From Mesorhizobium sp. M2A.F.Ca.ET.046.03.2.1 (GTDB lineage: Bacteria > Pseudomonadota > Alphaproteobacteria > Rhizobiales > Rhizobiaceae), in contig NZ_CP034449.1 of assembly GCF_003952425.1 (NCBI RefSeq), positions 4,452,001-4,516,000 of the forward strand: DNA of 64,000 bases. Direction: 5' to 3'. A model generated the notes under the pieces. The model did not search any database and was not told where the DNA came from. It saw only the letters and a program-made list of their open reading frames with translations. Positions 45,872-54,784 of this stretch are shown here, one piece after another. The translations under genes were made by a program, and so were the position numbers. Position 1 is the stretch's first letter. Every line of letters starts with the position of its first letter.

Positions 45872-46072
45872 CTATCGACGCCGCTCGCCGCCGGCTTTCC
45901 TGGCATCCGCAGCGTCCAGGCGGTCAAGCAGGTCGCTCAGCCGCCGGGGCACCTCTTTTTCCAGGCGAAATGCCGGCAAGGTGCGCAAAAAGCGCTTTGT
46001 CGCTTCGCTGCCTGCCTGCCGCCTGATATCGTTGGCCAATTCGGCGCGCCGGTTGCCGTTGTTGCCGTTCAT
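45872..46072 (-). CDS. Small hypothetical Arg-rich protein
   Basis: A 66-residue frame, MNGNNGNRRAELANDI then EATKRFLRTLPAFRLEKEVP and ending ADARKAGGERRR. It is rich in Arg, Leu and Ala and likely helical. The ATG at 46072 has a weak GGGA upstream; longer forms extend to 46306. It is antisense to nothing known and lies upstream of grpE in the opposite direction. Codon use is consistent with coding, but the assignment is tentative. Confidence 0.45.
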   Translation of the reverse strand: MNGNNGNRRAELANDIRRQAGSEATKRFLRTLPAFRLEKEVPRRLSDLLDRLDAADARKAGGERRR

Positions 46073-46220
46073 CGTCCCAAAATCCTGTGTCGGCTTCGAA
46101 ACTCCTCCAGCCCGTTTATGGTTCCCGCAACGGCATTCGAGGGCAAGCAAAGCCGCGTGATACGGTAAAATTTGAATTAATTTGGAACGATGGTTCGGCA
46201 TCGGCGGCGAGCGCTTACCC

Positions 46221-46249
46221 CTTGATTTTTGGCCTCCAAACCTCGATAT
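46221..46249 (+). promoter_or_regulatory. Candidate RpoH (heat-shock) promoter of grpE
   Basis: CCCCTTGAT at the -35 position and CCTCGATAT at the -10 position, 14 bases apart, resemble rhizobial RpoH promoters (CTTGAA/CCCCAT-like). The predicted start near 46256 is about 35 bases before the grpE ATG. Confidence 0.45.
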
Positions 46250-46290
46250 CGGGCGCAAATCCAGACCAATCCGAATGACGGGAAACGGCG

Positions 46291-46923
46291 ATGAGCGACC
46301 AGGCAAAAGACGAACGCACGCCCGAAGATATGGAAGCCACCCAGGCTTCCGGCGAGCGCGCGGAAGGTGGCGTCGACGGCGACTATGAAGCGCTCGTGCG
46401 GCTGCTGAAGGAAAACGAGGAACTGAAGGACCGCGCGTTGCGCGTCGCGGCCGAAATGGAGAATTTGCGGCGGCGCACCGCGCGCGACGTGCATGACGCG
46501 CGCACTTACGCGGTGGCCAATTTCGCGCGCGACATGCTGTCTGTATCGGACAATCTGCGCCGCGCGCTCGATGCCATTCCGGCCGAGGCCAAGGCTTCCG
46601 GCGATGCCGGCTTCAAGGCGCTTATCGAGGGTGTCGACCTCACCGAACGCGCCATGCTTTCGGCGCTGGAGCGCCACGGCGTGAAGAAACTCGCGCCCGA
46701 AGGCGAGAAGTTCGATCCGAACTTCCACCAAGCGATGTTCGAAGTGCCCAATCCGGAGGTCCCGGCCGGCACCGTCGTGCAGGTGGTGCAGCCCGGCTAT
46801 TCGATCGGCGAGCGCGTGTTGCGGCCGGCGATGGTCGGTGTTGCCAAGGGTGGCCCGAAGGCAACCGCCGAGGCGAAGGTCGAGCCCGGCCCGGTGAACG
46901 AGCAGGCCGAGAAGGATGCGTGA
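46291..46923 (+). CDS. grpE: Nucleotide exchange factor GrpE
   Basis: A 210-residue co-chaperone that releases ADP from DnaK. A long N-terminal coiled-coil region ([20 protein letters not shown]) is followed by the beta domain containing [13 protein letters not shown] and [23 protein letters not shown]. The C-terminus is Ala/Glu-rich. No dnaK or dnaJ is adjacent, as in many alphaproteobacteria. A heat-shock-like promoter is visible upstream. Confidence 0.96.
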   Translation: MSDQAKDERTPEDMEATQASGERAEGGVDGDYEALVRLLKENEELKDRALRVAAEMENLRRRTARDVHDARTYAVANFARDMLSVSDNLRRALDAIPAEAKASGDAGFKALIEGVDLTERAMLSALERHGVKKLAPEGEKFDPNFHQAMFEVPNPEVPAGTVVQVVQPGYSIGERVLRPAMVGVAKGGPKATAEAKVEPGPVNEQAEKDA

Positions 46924-46926
46924 ATA

Positions 46927-47041
46927 GGGGAGTAAGGGAGTAGGGCACTAAGGGAGTAGGGGAAGCGGAACCGTACTTTGACGCGGTTCTATGCTATTCA
47001 ACTTTCCCTATTGCCCTACTCCCTTACTGCCCTACTCCCCT
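46927..47041. repeat. Inverted arrays of GGGAGTA-type octamers (array A)
   Basis: The left array (46927-46962) reads as octamers GGGGAGTA, AGGGAGTA, GGGCACTA, AGGGAGTA. The right array (47006-47041) is its reverse-complement counterpart (GGGCAATA, AGGGAGTA, GGGCAGTA, GGGGAGTA). Together they can form a long stem between grpE and the TRIC-type gene. The right array reaches the probable start codon of the next gene. Confidence 0.8.
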
Positions 47042-47680
47042 ATGTCCTTGAACCCCATCGCCTTGCTCGACTATGCCGGCGTCGCCGTCTTCGCGGCGAC
47101 GGGCGCGCTTGCCGCATCGCGCAAGCAGCTTGATATTATCGGCTTCCTGTTCCTGGCCAGCATCACCGGCATCGGCGGCGGGACGCTACGCGACGTCATC
47201 CTCAACCTGCCCGTATTCTGGGTCGCCAACAGCGGCTATGTGCTGATCTGCGCGGTCGTCGCGGTGCTGGTCTTCTTCAGCGCCCACCGCTTCGAATCCC
47301 GCTACAAGCTGCTGCTCTGGCTCGATGCCGTCGGCCTTGCCGCGTTCTCGGTGATGGGCGCGGCAAAGGGGCTGGCCATCACCGGTTCGCCTGTCGTGTC
47401 CGTCATCACGGGCGTGCTGACGGCGACCTCCGGCGGCATCTTGCGCGACCTGCTTGCCGGCGAGCCTTCGGTGCTGCTCAGGCCCGAAATCTATGTCACG
47501 GCCGCCCTGGCGGGCGCCGCCATCTTCACCCTTGGCGATCTTGCCGGCCTGCCGACGCTGGCGTCCAGCCTGCTCGGCTTCGCGGGCGCGTTCGTCGTGC
47601 GCGGCGGGGCGCTTAAATTCGGCTGGTCGTTTGCGGCCTATCGGAGTCGGCCGGGGCGAAGGCCGGAAGACATTCCGTGA
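47042..47680 (+). CDS. Trimeric intracellular cation (TRIC) channel family protein
   Basis: A 212-residue inner-membrane protein with seven predicted helices and the duplicated family motif: SITGIGGGTLRDVILN and GVLTATSGGILRDLLAGEPS, each with a Gly-rich segment followed by RD. The protein corresponds to the bacterial UPF0126/YicG group. I start at the ATG at 47042 (MSLNPIALLDYAGVAVF). No ribosome-binding site precedes it, because the C-rich half of array A abuts the start; an in-frame ATG at 46991 would translate the repeat instead. Confidence 0.88.
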   Translation: MSLNPIALLDYAGVAVFAATGALAASRKQLDIIGFLFLASITGIGGGTLRDVILNLPVFWVANSGYVLICAVVAVLVFFSAHRFESRYKLLLWLDAVGLAAFSVMGAAKGLAITGSPVVSVITGVLTATSGGILRDLLAGEPSVLLRPEIYVTAALAGAAIFTLGDLAGLPTLASSLLGFAGAFVVRGGALKFGWSFAAYRSRPGRRPEDIP

Positions 47681-47683
47681 GCG

Positions 47684-47765
47684 AGTAGCGAATAGGGAGT
47701 AGCGAGTAGAGATTACCCGAGATGGCGTTCTATTCGCTATTCGCTATTCGCTATTCGCTATTCGC
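47684..47765. repeat. Inverted arrays of GCGAATA-type heptamers (array B)
   Basis: On the left, GCGAGTA, GCGAATA, GGGAGTA, GCGAGTA (from about 47690). On the right, five exact TATTCGC copies (47731-47765), the reverse complement of GCGAATA. It lies between the convergent TRIC-type and olsB genes, and the last copy touches the olsB stop codon. The structure can fold and may end transcription from both sides. Confidence 0.85.
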
Positions 47766-48652
47766 TATGCCGCGAAGCGCTGCCCTTCGCCGCCATAATA
47801 GTTGACATAGCGGGCGCCGATCTCCTTGACCGGCATGACGACGAAGACGTCGACGGTCGAGAATTCGTGGTCGATGACGCAACCGTCGCCTATGCGGGCA
47901 CCGACGCGCAGGTAACCCTTGACCAGCGGCGGCATGGCGGCGATCGCCGCCTTGGTGTTCACCGCCTCGATCGGCATCAGGTCCATCGAGCAGTAGCGCC
48001 CCGGTACCGCGCGGACATCCCAGGCGGAGTTGGTGCGGCAATGATGGGCAAGATAGGTCAGCGCCTCGGCATGCGCCGCCGGCACGATGCCGTGGAAAGA
48101 GGCGCAGCCGGTCATCACGCCGATGCCGTAATGGTTGATATAGGCCCAGATGCCCTGCCACAGCGCCTCGATGGTGCGCTTGGAACGGTATTCGGGCAGA
48201 ACGCAGGAGCGGCCGAGCTCGAGGAAGCGCTGGCCGGGGTGGCGCGCGATCAGCTTGGTGAGCTCGAACTCGCCCTCGGAATAGAAGCCGCCGGCGGTCG
48301 CGGCGATCTCCTGCCGCAGCAGGCGATAGGTGCCGACGATGCGGCGGTGCTCGGGGCCGGGAAGGGACGTGTCCAACACGAGAAGGTGATCGCAGAGCGG
48401 GTCGAAACGGTCGGCATCGCGCCGGTCCTGCGCCTGGAACAGGTCCTTCCTCGCGCCAAGCTCGTCATAAAATACCCGATAGCGGACTTCCTGGGCGGCG
48501 GCGATCTCAGCCTCGTTGCGGGCGAGCCGCACCTCGAGGTTGCCGATCCGGCCCAGCGGAGCGCCGCTTGCGACGGCGTCGGCGGTACGGGCAGCGAGCA
48601 GGGCGCCGCCGGCATTCGGCCGAGTGTCACATTCAGGCATGACTGTATGCAC
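47765..48652 (-). CDS. olsB: L-ornithine N-alpha-acyltransferase OlsB
   Basis: A 295-residue GNAT-fold acyltransferase making lyso-ornithine lipid from ornithine and 3-hydroxyacyl-ACP, a membrane lipid used during phosphate limitation. Typical segments are VRYRVFYDELGARKDL, RFDPLCDHLLV, FLELGRSCVLPEYRSKRTIE and HGIVPAAHAEALTYLAHH. The GTG start at 48652 follows AAGGAG with 8 bases between; an ATG lies 4 codons in. olsA is not adjacent. Confidence 0.92.
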   Translation of the reverse strand: MHTVMPECDTRPNAGGALLAARTADAVASGAPLGRIGNLEVRLARNEAEIAAAQEVRYRVFYDELGARKDLFQAQDRRDADRFDPLCDHLLVLDTSLPGPEHRRIVGTYRLLRQEIAATAGGFYSEGEFELTKLIARHPGQRFLELGRSCVLPEYRSKRTIEALWQGIWAYINHYGIGVMTGCASFHGIVPAAHAEALTYLAHHCRTNSAWDVRAVPGRYCSMDLMPIEAVNTKAAIAAMPPLVKGYLRVGARIGDGCVIDHEFSTVDVFVVMPVKEIGARYVNYYGGEGQRFAA

Positions 48653-48835
48653 GAGTGATTCTCCTTCGAGCCATCCCTCTTGGCACGGGGATACGGTGTA
48701 GGTGCAACAGGATTGTGACAGTACCGTGATACGGCGTGGCGGGCAATACTTTGTCGGCTGGACAATACCCTCAACCGGCTATCTTACGGTCGCGAAAGCC
48801 AGGCAATTCATGGCTTTCAAGGGCTCAAAATTTCG

Positions 48836-51121
48836 TCAGGCGGCGACCTGGCCCTCAACCGCCTGGACGAGCGCGTCCGGGTCGAGCGGCTTGGTCACGA
48901 AGCCGCTGGCGCCATGGGCGAGCACGGCATGCCGGGTCTTTTCCTGGCTGTCGGCCGAAAGCACCATGATCGGGATCGGCGGCATGGCCAGGGACTCTTC
49001 ATGGCGGCGGATGGCGGCGATCGCATCCAGGCCATCCATGACAGGCATATGCAGGTCCATCAGCACCACATCGAAGCGGAACTTGAGGCCGGCGTCGGTA
49101 ACGGCATCGACCGCGGCCTTGCCGTTGCCGACAACCTTGACGCGATGCCCTGCCTTGAGCAGCGTGGCGCGGGCGAGCATGGCGTTGATGTCATTGTCCT
49201 CGGCGATCAGCACCGACAGGCCCTGGTCGCGCTTGCGCACCGAGGCGGCGCCGCGCGGCTCCGGCCGCGGCTGGGTGAGCGCGGAGCCATGGCTGGTCAA
49301 CAGCACCCGCAAAAGGGTCTCGCCGCGCACGGGTCTCGCGAGAAAGGTGGCGTAGCCGCTGGCGCGGAATTCGCCGAGCATGCCCCGGTCCGTCGGCGCG
49401 ATCAGGGTGATGGCTTCACAATCGGCGAAGCCTGAGTCGCGCAACCGCTTGAGCAACCTGCCGTCACTGTTTTCGAGCGCGGCGTCGACCAGCAGCACGT
49501 TGCAGCCGGCAGCGAATGGAGCGGCCTGGCCTGGCGTCGCCGCAACCTCGACGATGCCGCCATAGGCCCTGATGGCGCGGGCGATGGCATCGGCCTCGAT
49601 GGCGTTCTTCGAAACGATTACCGCCCGCCGGTCGGCGAGGATGTTGTTGCGGTGCGGCGGCGGCTCGGTCGCGGCAACCGCCGGGATCTCGAGGATAAAT
49701 TCCGAGCCTTCGCCGAGCCGGCTCGAAACGGAAATCGTGCCGCCCATCGCCGTCACCAGCCGCTTCGAGATGGCAAGGCCAAGGCCGGCGCCGCCATGCA
49801 CCCTGGTCGAGGTGCCGTCGGATTGCTCGAACTCCTCGAAGATGCGCTCCATGTCCTCTTCACGCAGTCCGGGGCCGGTGTCGGCGACGGTGAAGCAGAT
49901 GCAGTCGCTGGTTTCGGTGCGGGCGCGCGCCACAGTGAGCAGCACGCCGCCCGTGTCGGTGAACTTCACCGCGTTGCCGATGAGGTTGAGCAGCACCTGG
50001 CGCAGGCGGCCGGGGTCGGCGGTGATCATCTGCGGCACGTCGGGTTCGACATGGCAGCCGAGACCGATATTCTTGGCGAAGGCCTTCGCGGCCAGAAGTT
50101 CGATGATGTTGTCGGCGATTTCGCGCAGCGAAGTCGGCTGCGGCTCGGGCTCGAAGCGGCCGGCCTCGATCTTGGAATAGTCGAGCAGGTCCTCGATAAG
50201 CGCGAGCAGCGCGCTGGCAGAGGTCGAAACAGCGCCGACATAGGTCCGCTGTTCCGGCGACAGATCGGTGTCGGCAAGCAGCTTCGCCATGCCCATGATG
50301 CCGTTCATCGGCGTGCGGATCTCGTGGCTGACAGTGGCGAGGAAGCGCGACTTGGCCTGGCTCGCATATTCGGCCCGCTCGCGCGCGGTGATCAGTGAGG
50401 ATTCGGCGCGCTTGCGGGCGGTGATGTCGCGCGCGATCGCCCGATGCGAGACGGCGCCGGTATCCTTGTCGCGCACCGACAATTCGATCCAGGAGAACCA
50501 GCGCGGGCCATTCGGCGTGCGGATCGCGACATCGGTGGAGCTCAGGCATTCATGGTCGGAGAAGGCGGCGTCGGGAACGATGCCGACGTCGATGCCAAGC
50601 TCCGACAGGGTCTTGCCGGCGAGATTGCGAGGGTCGACCTCGACAAGCGAGGCAAAGACGCTGTTGGCATAGACGATATGGCCGTCGCGATCGCGATGGA
50701 CGACGAGGTCGCCGAGCGCGTCGATCAGGCCGCGGAAGCGCTCCTCGCTCTCCTGCATCTCACACATGCGATCGGCGAGGGTCTCGATCTCGGCGCGGCT
50801 GCGGGCGGCGGTCTCGTCGAGAAGCGCCGCGGTGCGCCGCTCGTCGCGGCGGTTGCGCAGATGCATGGCAAGGCCGGCGAAGGCCACGGCGGCGAGCCCG
50901 ATGGTGACGATGATCGGCGCCCCGGTGAGATGCGCCAGCCCGGCCAGGACGACGATGCCGACGATCGTCAGGAAAGGCAGGCCTTCGTGGCTGGCGGCAG
51001 GCAAGTCGGGAGCCAGCGGCGGCGCGACGAGCACCTGCCGCTTCGGCGCGTCGGGCCTGTCAGCGCCCGCGGCTTTGCTGTCCTGCCTGATGTGGGAGTC
51101 CGCGACCATGCGCGGAACCAT
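48836..51121 (-). CDS. Hybrid sensor histidine kinase with PAS and two receiver domains
   Basis: A 761-residue kinase. Two membrane helices (about residues 45-90) are followed by a coiled linker, a PAS domain ([20 protein letters not shown]) and the H-box [18 protein letters not shown]. The ATPase domain has [26 protein letters not shown] and [15 protein letters not shown] first receiver lacks the usual acid pair and looks degenerate. The second is complete ([30 protein letters not shown]). It sits after olsB on the same strand with no partner regulator gene, so its signal and output are unknown. Confidence 0.93.
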   Translation of the reverse strand: MVPRMVADSHIRQDSKAAGADRPDAPKRQVLVAPPLAPDLPAASHEGLPFLTIVGIVVLAGLAHLTGAPIIVTIGLAAVAFAGLAMHLRNRRDERRTAALLDETAARSRAEIETLADRMCEMQESEERFRGLIDALGDLVVHRDRDGHIVYANSVFASLVEVDPRNLAGKTLSELGIDVGIVPDAAFSDHECLSSTDVAIRTPNGPRWFSWIELSVRDKDTGAVSHRAIARDITARKRAESSLITARERAEYASQAKSRFLATVSHEIRTPMNGIMGMAKLLADTDLSPEQRTYVGAVSTSASALLALIEDLLDYSKIEAGRFEPEPQPTSLREIADNIIELLAAKAFAKNIGLGCHVEPDVPQMITADPGRLRQVLLNLIGNAVKFTDTGGVLLTVARARTETSDCICFTVADTGPGLREEDMERIFEEFEQSDGTSTRVHGGAGLGLAISKRLVTAMGGTISVSSRLGEGSEFILEIPAVAATEPPPHRNNILADRRAVIVSKNAIEADAIARAIRAYGGIVEVAATPGQAAPFAAGCNVLLVDAALENSDGRLLKRLRDSGFADCEAITLIAPTDRGMLGEFRASGYATFLARPVRGETLLRVLLTSHGSALTQPRPEPRGAASVRKRDQGLSVLIAEDNDINAMLARATLLKAGHRVKVVGNGKAAVDAVTDAGLKFRFDVVLMDLHMPVMDGLDAIAAIRRHEESLAMPPIPIMVLSADSQEKTRHAVLAHGASGFVTKPLDPDALVQAVEGQVAA

Positions 51122-51222
51122 GCCAGACAGAAATTATGGAAGATTGGGGCGGATCGTTCGAATTTTAGCGATCGGGCGGATTCCGGCCGCGCTGCGGGCG
51201 CAGGCGGAACCGCGACCTCCGG

Positions 51223-52212
51223 CTACATGTCGACGACGACGCGGCCCCTGATCTTGCCTTCGACGATGTCGCGTGCGGCGGCGACAATGCCGTCGAAACC
51301 GATGGTGCGCGACAATGTCGACAGCTTCTTCAAGTCAAGGTCGGCGCCGATGCGTCGCCATGCCTCGAGGCGTACCGGCTTCGGCGCCATCACAGAATCG
51401 ATGCCCAGCAGCGAGACGCCGCGCAGGATGAAGGGCGCGACGCTTCCCGGCAGGTCCATGCCGCCGGCCAGGCCGCAGGCGGCGATTGCGCCACCGTAGG
51501 AGGTCATCGACAGGACATTGGCCAAGGTATGGCTGCCGACCGAATCGACGCCACCTGCCCAGCGTTCCTTGGCGAGCGGCTTCGCCGGCTGGCTGAGCTC
51601 CTCGCGCGAGATCACCTCGGCCGCGCCGAGGTCGATCAGATAGGGGCTCTCGGCGTTGCGGCCGGTCGAGGCGATGACGTGGTAGCCCAGGCTGGAGAGG
51701 ATCGAGATGGCGACCGAGCCGACGCCGCCGGCCGCGCCCGTCACCACCACCGGACCGCGATCCGGCACGATGCCGTGACGCTCCAGCGCCATGACGGAGA
51801 GCATGGCCGTGTAGCCAGCCGTGCCGACGGCCATCGCATCGTGCGCGCTCATGCCCTCGGGCAGCGGCACCAGCCAGTCGCCCTTGACGCGGGCCCGGCC
51901 GGCATAGGCGCCGTAATGCGTCTCGCCGACGCCCCAGCCGTTCAAGATTACCTTGTCGCCCTTGCGCCAATCGGCATGGGAAGAGTCGATCACGGTGCCG
52001 GCGAAATCGATGCCCGGAACCAGCGGCCAGCGGCGCACGACCGGCGCCTTGCCGGTGATGGCGAGCCCGTCCTTGTAGTTGACCGTCGTCGCCTCGACTG
52101 CGACGGTGACATCGCCCTCCATCAGGTCGGCCTCGGTGAGGTCGACGACCTCGACCGACTGCTTCTTTTCGGCATCGCGCGAAACGAGGATGGCTTTGAA
52201 GGTGTCGGACAC
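51223..52212 (-). CDS. acuI: Acrylyl-CoA reductase AcuI/YhdH-family oxidoreductase
   Basis: A 329-residue zinc-less MDR protein. It starts MSDTFKAILVSRDAEKKQSV and contains ATTVNYKDGLAITG, PGIDFAGTVIDS, VTGAAGGVGSVAISILSSLG and ALERHGIVPDRGPVVV, all typical of AcuI/YhdH, which reduces acrylyl-CoA to propionyl-CoA with NADPH. Separate from lspA by 54 bases. Its metabolic partners are not in the window. Confidence 0.9.
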   Translation of the reverse strand: MSDTFKAILVSRDAEKKQSVEVVDLTEADLMEGDVTVAVEATTVNYKDGLAITGKAPVVRRWPLVPGIDFAGTVIDSSHADWRKGDKVILNGWGVGETHYGAYAGRARVKGDWLVPLPEGMSAHDAMAVGTAGYTAMLSVMALERHGIVPDRGPVVVTGAAGGVGSVAISILSSLGYHVIASTGRNAESPYLIDLGAAEVISREELSQPAKPLAKERWAGGVDSVGSHTLANVLSMTSYGGAIAACGLAGGMDLPGSVAPFILRGVSLLGIDSVMAPKPVRLEAWRRIGADLDLKKLSTLSRTIGFDGIVAAARDIVEGKIRGRVVVDM

Positions 52213-52266
52213 GGTTTTCTCCTCGGTTCTGGCTGGTGAGAACTCTGCGGCTTCAACCGCGTGAGG

Positions 52267-52755
52267 TCAATTGCCGGGGTCCTGCGGTTTGGCTTCGCGG
52301 GCCCAGCCGATCAGCTCGTCGAAGACCACGAGCGCCGCACCGACCGAAATGAAGGCGTCGGCGAGATTGAACACAGCGAAGGACCAGACGGGCGTGTGGA
52401 ACAGGATGTAGTCGATGACGTGGCCGAAAATAGCGCGATCGATGAGGTTGCCGAGCGCGCCGCCGATGATGAGCGCAAAGCCGATGCGGGCGACGACATG
52501 GCCGGCCGGGGTGCGCGTGGCGAGATAGAGCACGAAGGCGACGACCAGCACCGCGATCACCACCAGGCCGGTATCGCCGAAGGACTGGAACATCGAGAAG
52601 GCGATGCCGGTGTTGTAGGTGCGGAACAGCGCCAGGAAGGGCAGGAGATCGACCTTTTCTTGAAAGGCGAGACCGTTCTCGACCAGCTGCTTGATCCACT
52701 GGTCGAGCGCAATGGCGATCCCGACCAGCAGGGCATAAGGGGACCAGGATTTCAC
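52267..52755 (-). CDS. lspA: Lipoprotein signal peptidase (signal peptidase II)
   Basis: A 162-residue inner-membrane aspartyl protease with four helices that cleaves lipoprotein signal peptides. Catalytic Asp regions are GNLIDRAIFGHVIDYI and FAVFNLADAFIS; NTGIAFSMF is conserved as well. The GTG start at 52755 follows AGGA, which lies close to the end of the trmH gene (10 bases upstream), so the genes form an operon with the two methyltransferases. Confidence 0.95.
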   Translation of the reverse strand: MKSWSPYALLVGIAIALDQWIKQLVENGLAFQEKVDLLPFLALFRTYNTGIAFSMFQSFGDTGLVVIAVLVVAFVLYLATRTPAGHVVARIGFALIIGGALGNLIDRAIFGHVIDYILFHTPVWSFAVFNLADAFISVGAALVVFDELIGWAREAKPQDPGN

Positions 52756-52765
52756 TTATTAGTCC

Positions 52766-53622
52766 TCATCGCGTCTCGATCGTGTCGAGCTTCAAGGCGC
52801 CACGCCTTATCTCGAACAGCATCACGCCGGTGGCGACCGCCAGATTGAGGGAATCGGCGCGGCCGGCCTGGGGATCCGGAGCAGCCGGTCGCAGCTCTCG
52901 GCGAGGCTGTCGGGCAGCCCCTGCTGCTCGTTGCCCATCAGCAACAGAACCGGCCCTCTGGAAAAATCGACGGACCGATAGTCGACCGCGCCCTTGAGGT
53001 GCGTTCCGACGACCAGCCCCGAAAAATCGCGCCGCCAGGCGAGGAAAGCCTGCTCGGTTGCTCTCGCGACCGGCACGGCGAAGATCGACCCCATGGTGGC
53101 GCGCACCGTCTCCAGCGAGAACGGATCGGTGGTGTCGCCGACCAGGATGACGCCCTTGGCGCCGACGGCGTCGATGGTGCGGATCACGGTGCCGAGATTG
53201 CCGGGGTCGCGGACCCGGTCGAGCGCCACCCAGACATCGCCGTCCCTGGCGCGGATATCCTTCAGCGGCACGGTTTGCTGGGCGAAGACGCCGACCACCA
53301 TTTGCGGATTTTCACGCCGGGTAATGGCCGCAAGCACCTTTTCGGAGACCTCCAGCACCGTGCCGCCGGCGGCGACGGTCCGCGCGGCGACCTTTTCGAC
53401 GGCGGCGTTGCCGCGTCCGGCCTTGGCGAAGACCAGAGTCCTTATCGACCAGCCGAGGTCGAGGGCATCGATGACCAGCTTCAGGCCCTCGGCCATGAAG
53501 GCGTTCTGCTGATCGCGGAATTTCTTCAGCGCCAGTGCCTTGATGTCCTTGACCAGCGGATTGGCGAGGCTGGTGACTTCCTTGACCTGCCCGACAGGGC
53601 GAGCGCCGTCGTGTGCGTTCAT
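52766..53622 (-). pseudogene. TrmH/SpoU-family RNA 2'-O-methyltransferase, single-base deletion near the 3' end
   Basis: The enzyme motifs MGNEQQGLPDSL and RDPGNLGTVIRTIDAV are intact up to the last conserved motif. In the current frame the tail reads LLRIPRPAAPIPSIW and stops at 52822. Adding one base between 52868 and 52869 restores RIPMAGRADSLNLAVATGV and a stop at 52766, giving 285 residues, the expected form with motif 3 for the SAM-binding knot. A real mutation would remove the cofactor-binding end; a sequencing error is equally possible. The repaired stop also makes correct spacing to lspA. Confidence 0.85.
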
Positions 53623-53623
53623 T

Positions 53624-54676
53624 TCAAGCCACCCAGCGCGAGAACAGCGAGGTCGACAGCGCGCGGCCGGCGGATTTCTCGCGAATGATCAATTCGCCGG
53701 ATTCGACTGTGCCACCCATGCCGACGAAGGTATCGCGCATCAGCGCATGGATGGCGAAGAAGGAGGCGCGGATCGAATAGGCGGTGAGGACGACGGCCAG
53801 CGGCTTCGGCGTCAGGATCGAGCGGCAGAGGTCGGTAAGGCCCGGCAGGTCCTCGAACAATTGCCAGACCTCGCCCTTGGGACCGCGGCCATAGGCGGGC
53901 GGGTCGAACAGCACGATGTCGTAGCGGCTGCCGCGGCGCTCCTCGCGCTCGGCGAATTTCACCGCGTCCTCGACGATCCAACGGATCGGCTTGTCGCCAA
54001 GCCCGGCCATCTCCTGGTTCTCGCGCGCCCAGCCGATCGCCTTCTTCGAGGCGTCGACATGGGTGACCTCGGCACCCGCGCGGGCCGCCACCAGCGAGGC
54101 AAGCCCCGTATAGCCGAAGAGGTTCAGTACCTTGACCGGCCGCTTCGCCGCCGCGATCAGCCCCGCCATATGGTCCCAATGCGAAGCCTGTTCCGGAAAG
54201 ACGCCGACATGGCGAAACGAGGTGAAGCGGCCGAGGTAGTCGATGCCGTCATGCTTCATCGGCCAGGTCTCGCCGAGCGGCGCCTTCGGGAAGCGCCAGC
54301 GGCCGATGCCTTCCTCGTCGGTGTCGCCGGTGAAGACGGCGTCGGCGCGCTCCCATTCCTTTGCCGGAAGGGCGCGCTGCCAGATCGCCTGACCCTCGGG
54401 GCGCACGATGCGATAGGGGCCGTATTGCTCGAGCTTTTCGCCCGCGCCGCTGTCCAGCAGCGCGTAGTCGGCGTTGGGCGCGACTTCGAGGATCAGCGGC
54501 AGGCGCTCGGCGGGCAAGGAACCCTCGCGGCGCGCAAGCACGCGCGGCGCCGGCTTGGCGTCCTGCCTGTGTTCCGGCCTCGCTTCGCGCCGTTCGTCTG
54601 GACGCGGTTGGACACTGCTGGCTTTTACGGGCTGACGCAGGCGGTTGTCGCGGTTTCGATCGCGAAAGGATTTCAA
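53624..54676 (-). CDS. Class I SAM-dependent RNA methyltransferase (RlmI-like)
   Basis: A 350-residue methyltransferase. The SAM-binding motif is VLNLFGYTGLASLVAARAGA, the acidic loop VTHVDASKKAIGWA, and the catalytic motif VLFDPPAYGRGPKGE. It lies 1 base upstream of trmH in a likely three-gene operon ending in lspA. I start at a TTG at 54676 preceded by GGAGA; the open frame continues further but would run into the divergent WYL regulator gene. An rRNA substrate is assumed by family. Confidence 0.85.
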   Translation of the reverse strand: MKSFRDRNRDNRLRQPVKASSVQPRPDERREARPEHRQDAKPAPRVLARREGSLPAERLPLILEVAPNADYALLDSGAGEKLEQYGPYRIVRPEGQAIWQRALPAKEWERADAVFTGDTDEEGIGRWRFPKAPLGETWPMKHDGIDYLGRFTSFRHVGVFPEQASHWDHMAGLIAAAKRPVKVLNLFGYTGLASLVAARAGAEVTHVDASKKAIGWARENQEMAGLGDKPIRWIVEDAVKFAEREERRGSRYDIVLFDPPAYGRGPKGEVWQLFEDLPGLTDLCRSILTPKPLAVVLTAYSIRASFFAIHALMRDTFVGMGGTVESGELIIREKSAGRALSTSLFSRWVA

Positions 54677-54784
54677 GAACGGTCTCCGGAACGGCAGGCC
54701 GCTTTTGACATAGGGATTCGGGCCGCGCAACAAAATGGTCCCGCATCTATGATGCACCCAGCTCTGGAGACACGCAAACCGACC

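Noticed and set aside
47731..47765. TATTCGC tandem copies considered as a CRISPR array
   Set aside because: Units are only 7 bases with no spacers and no cas genes are present.
53540..54784. The 415-codon N-terminal extension of the WYL regulator frame
   Set aside because: It is antisense to the RlmI-like gene. The helix-turn-helix begins at the ATG at 54785.
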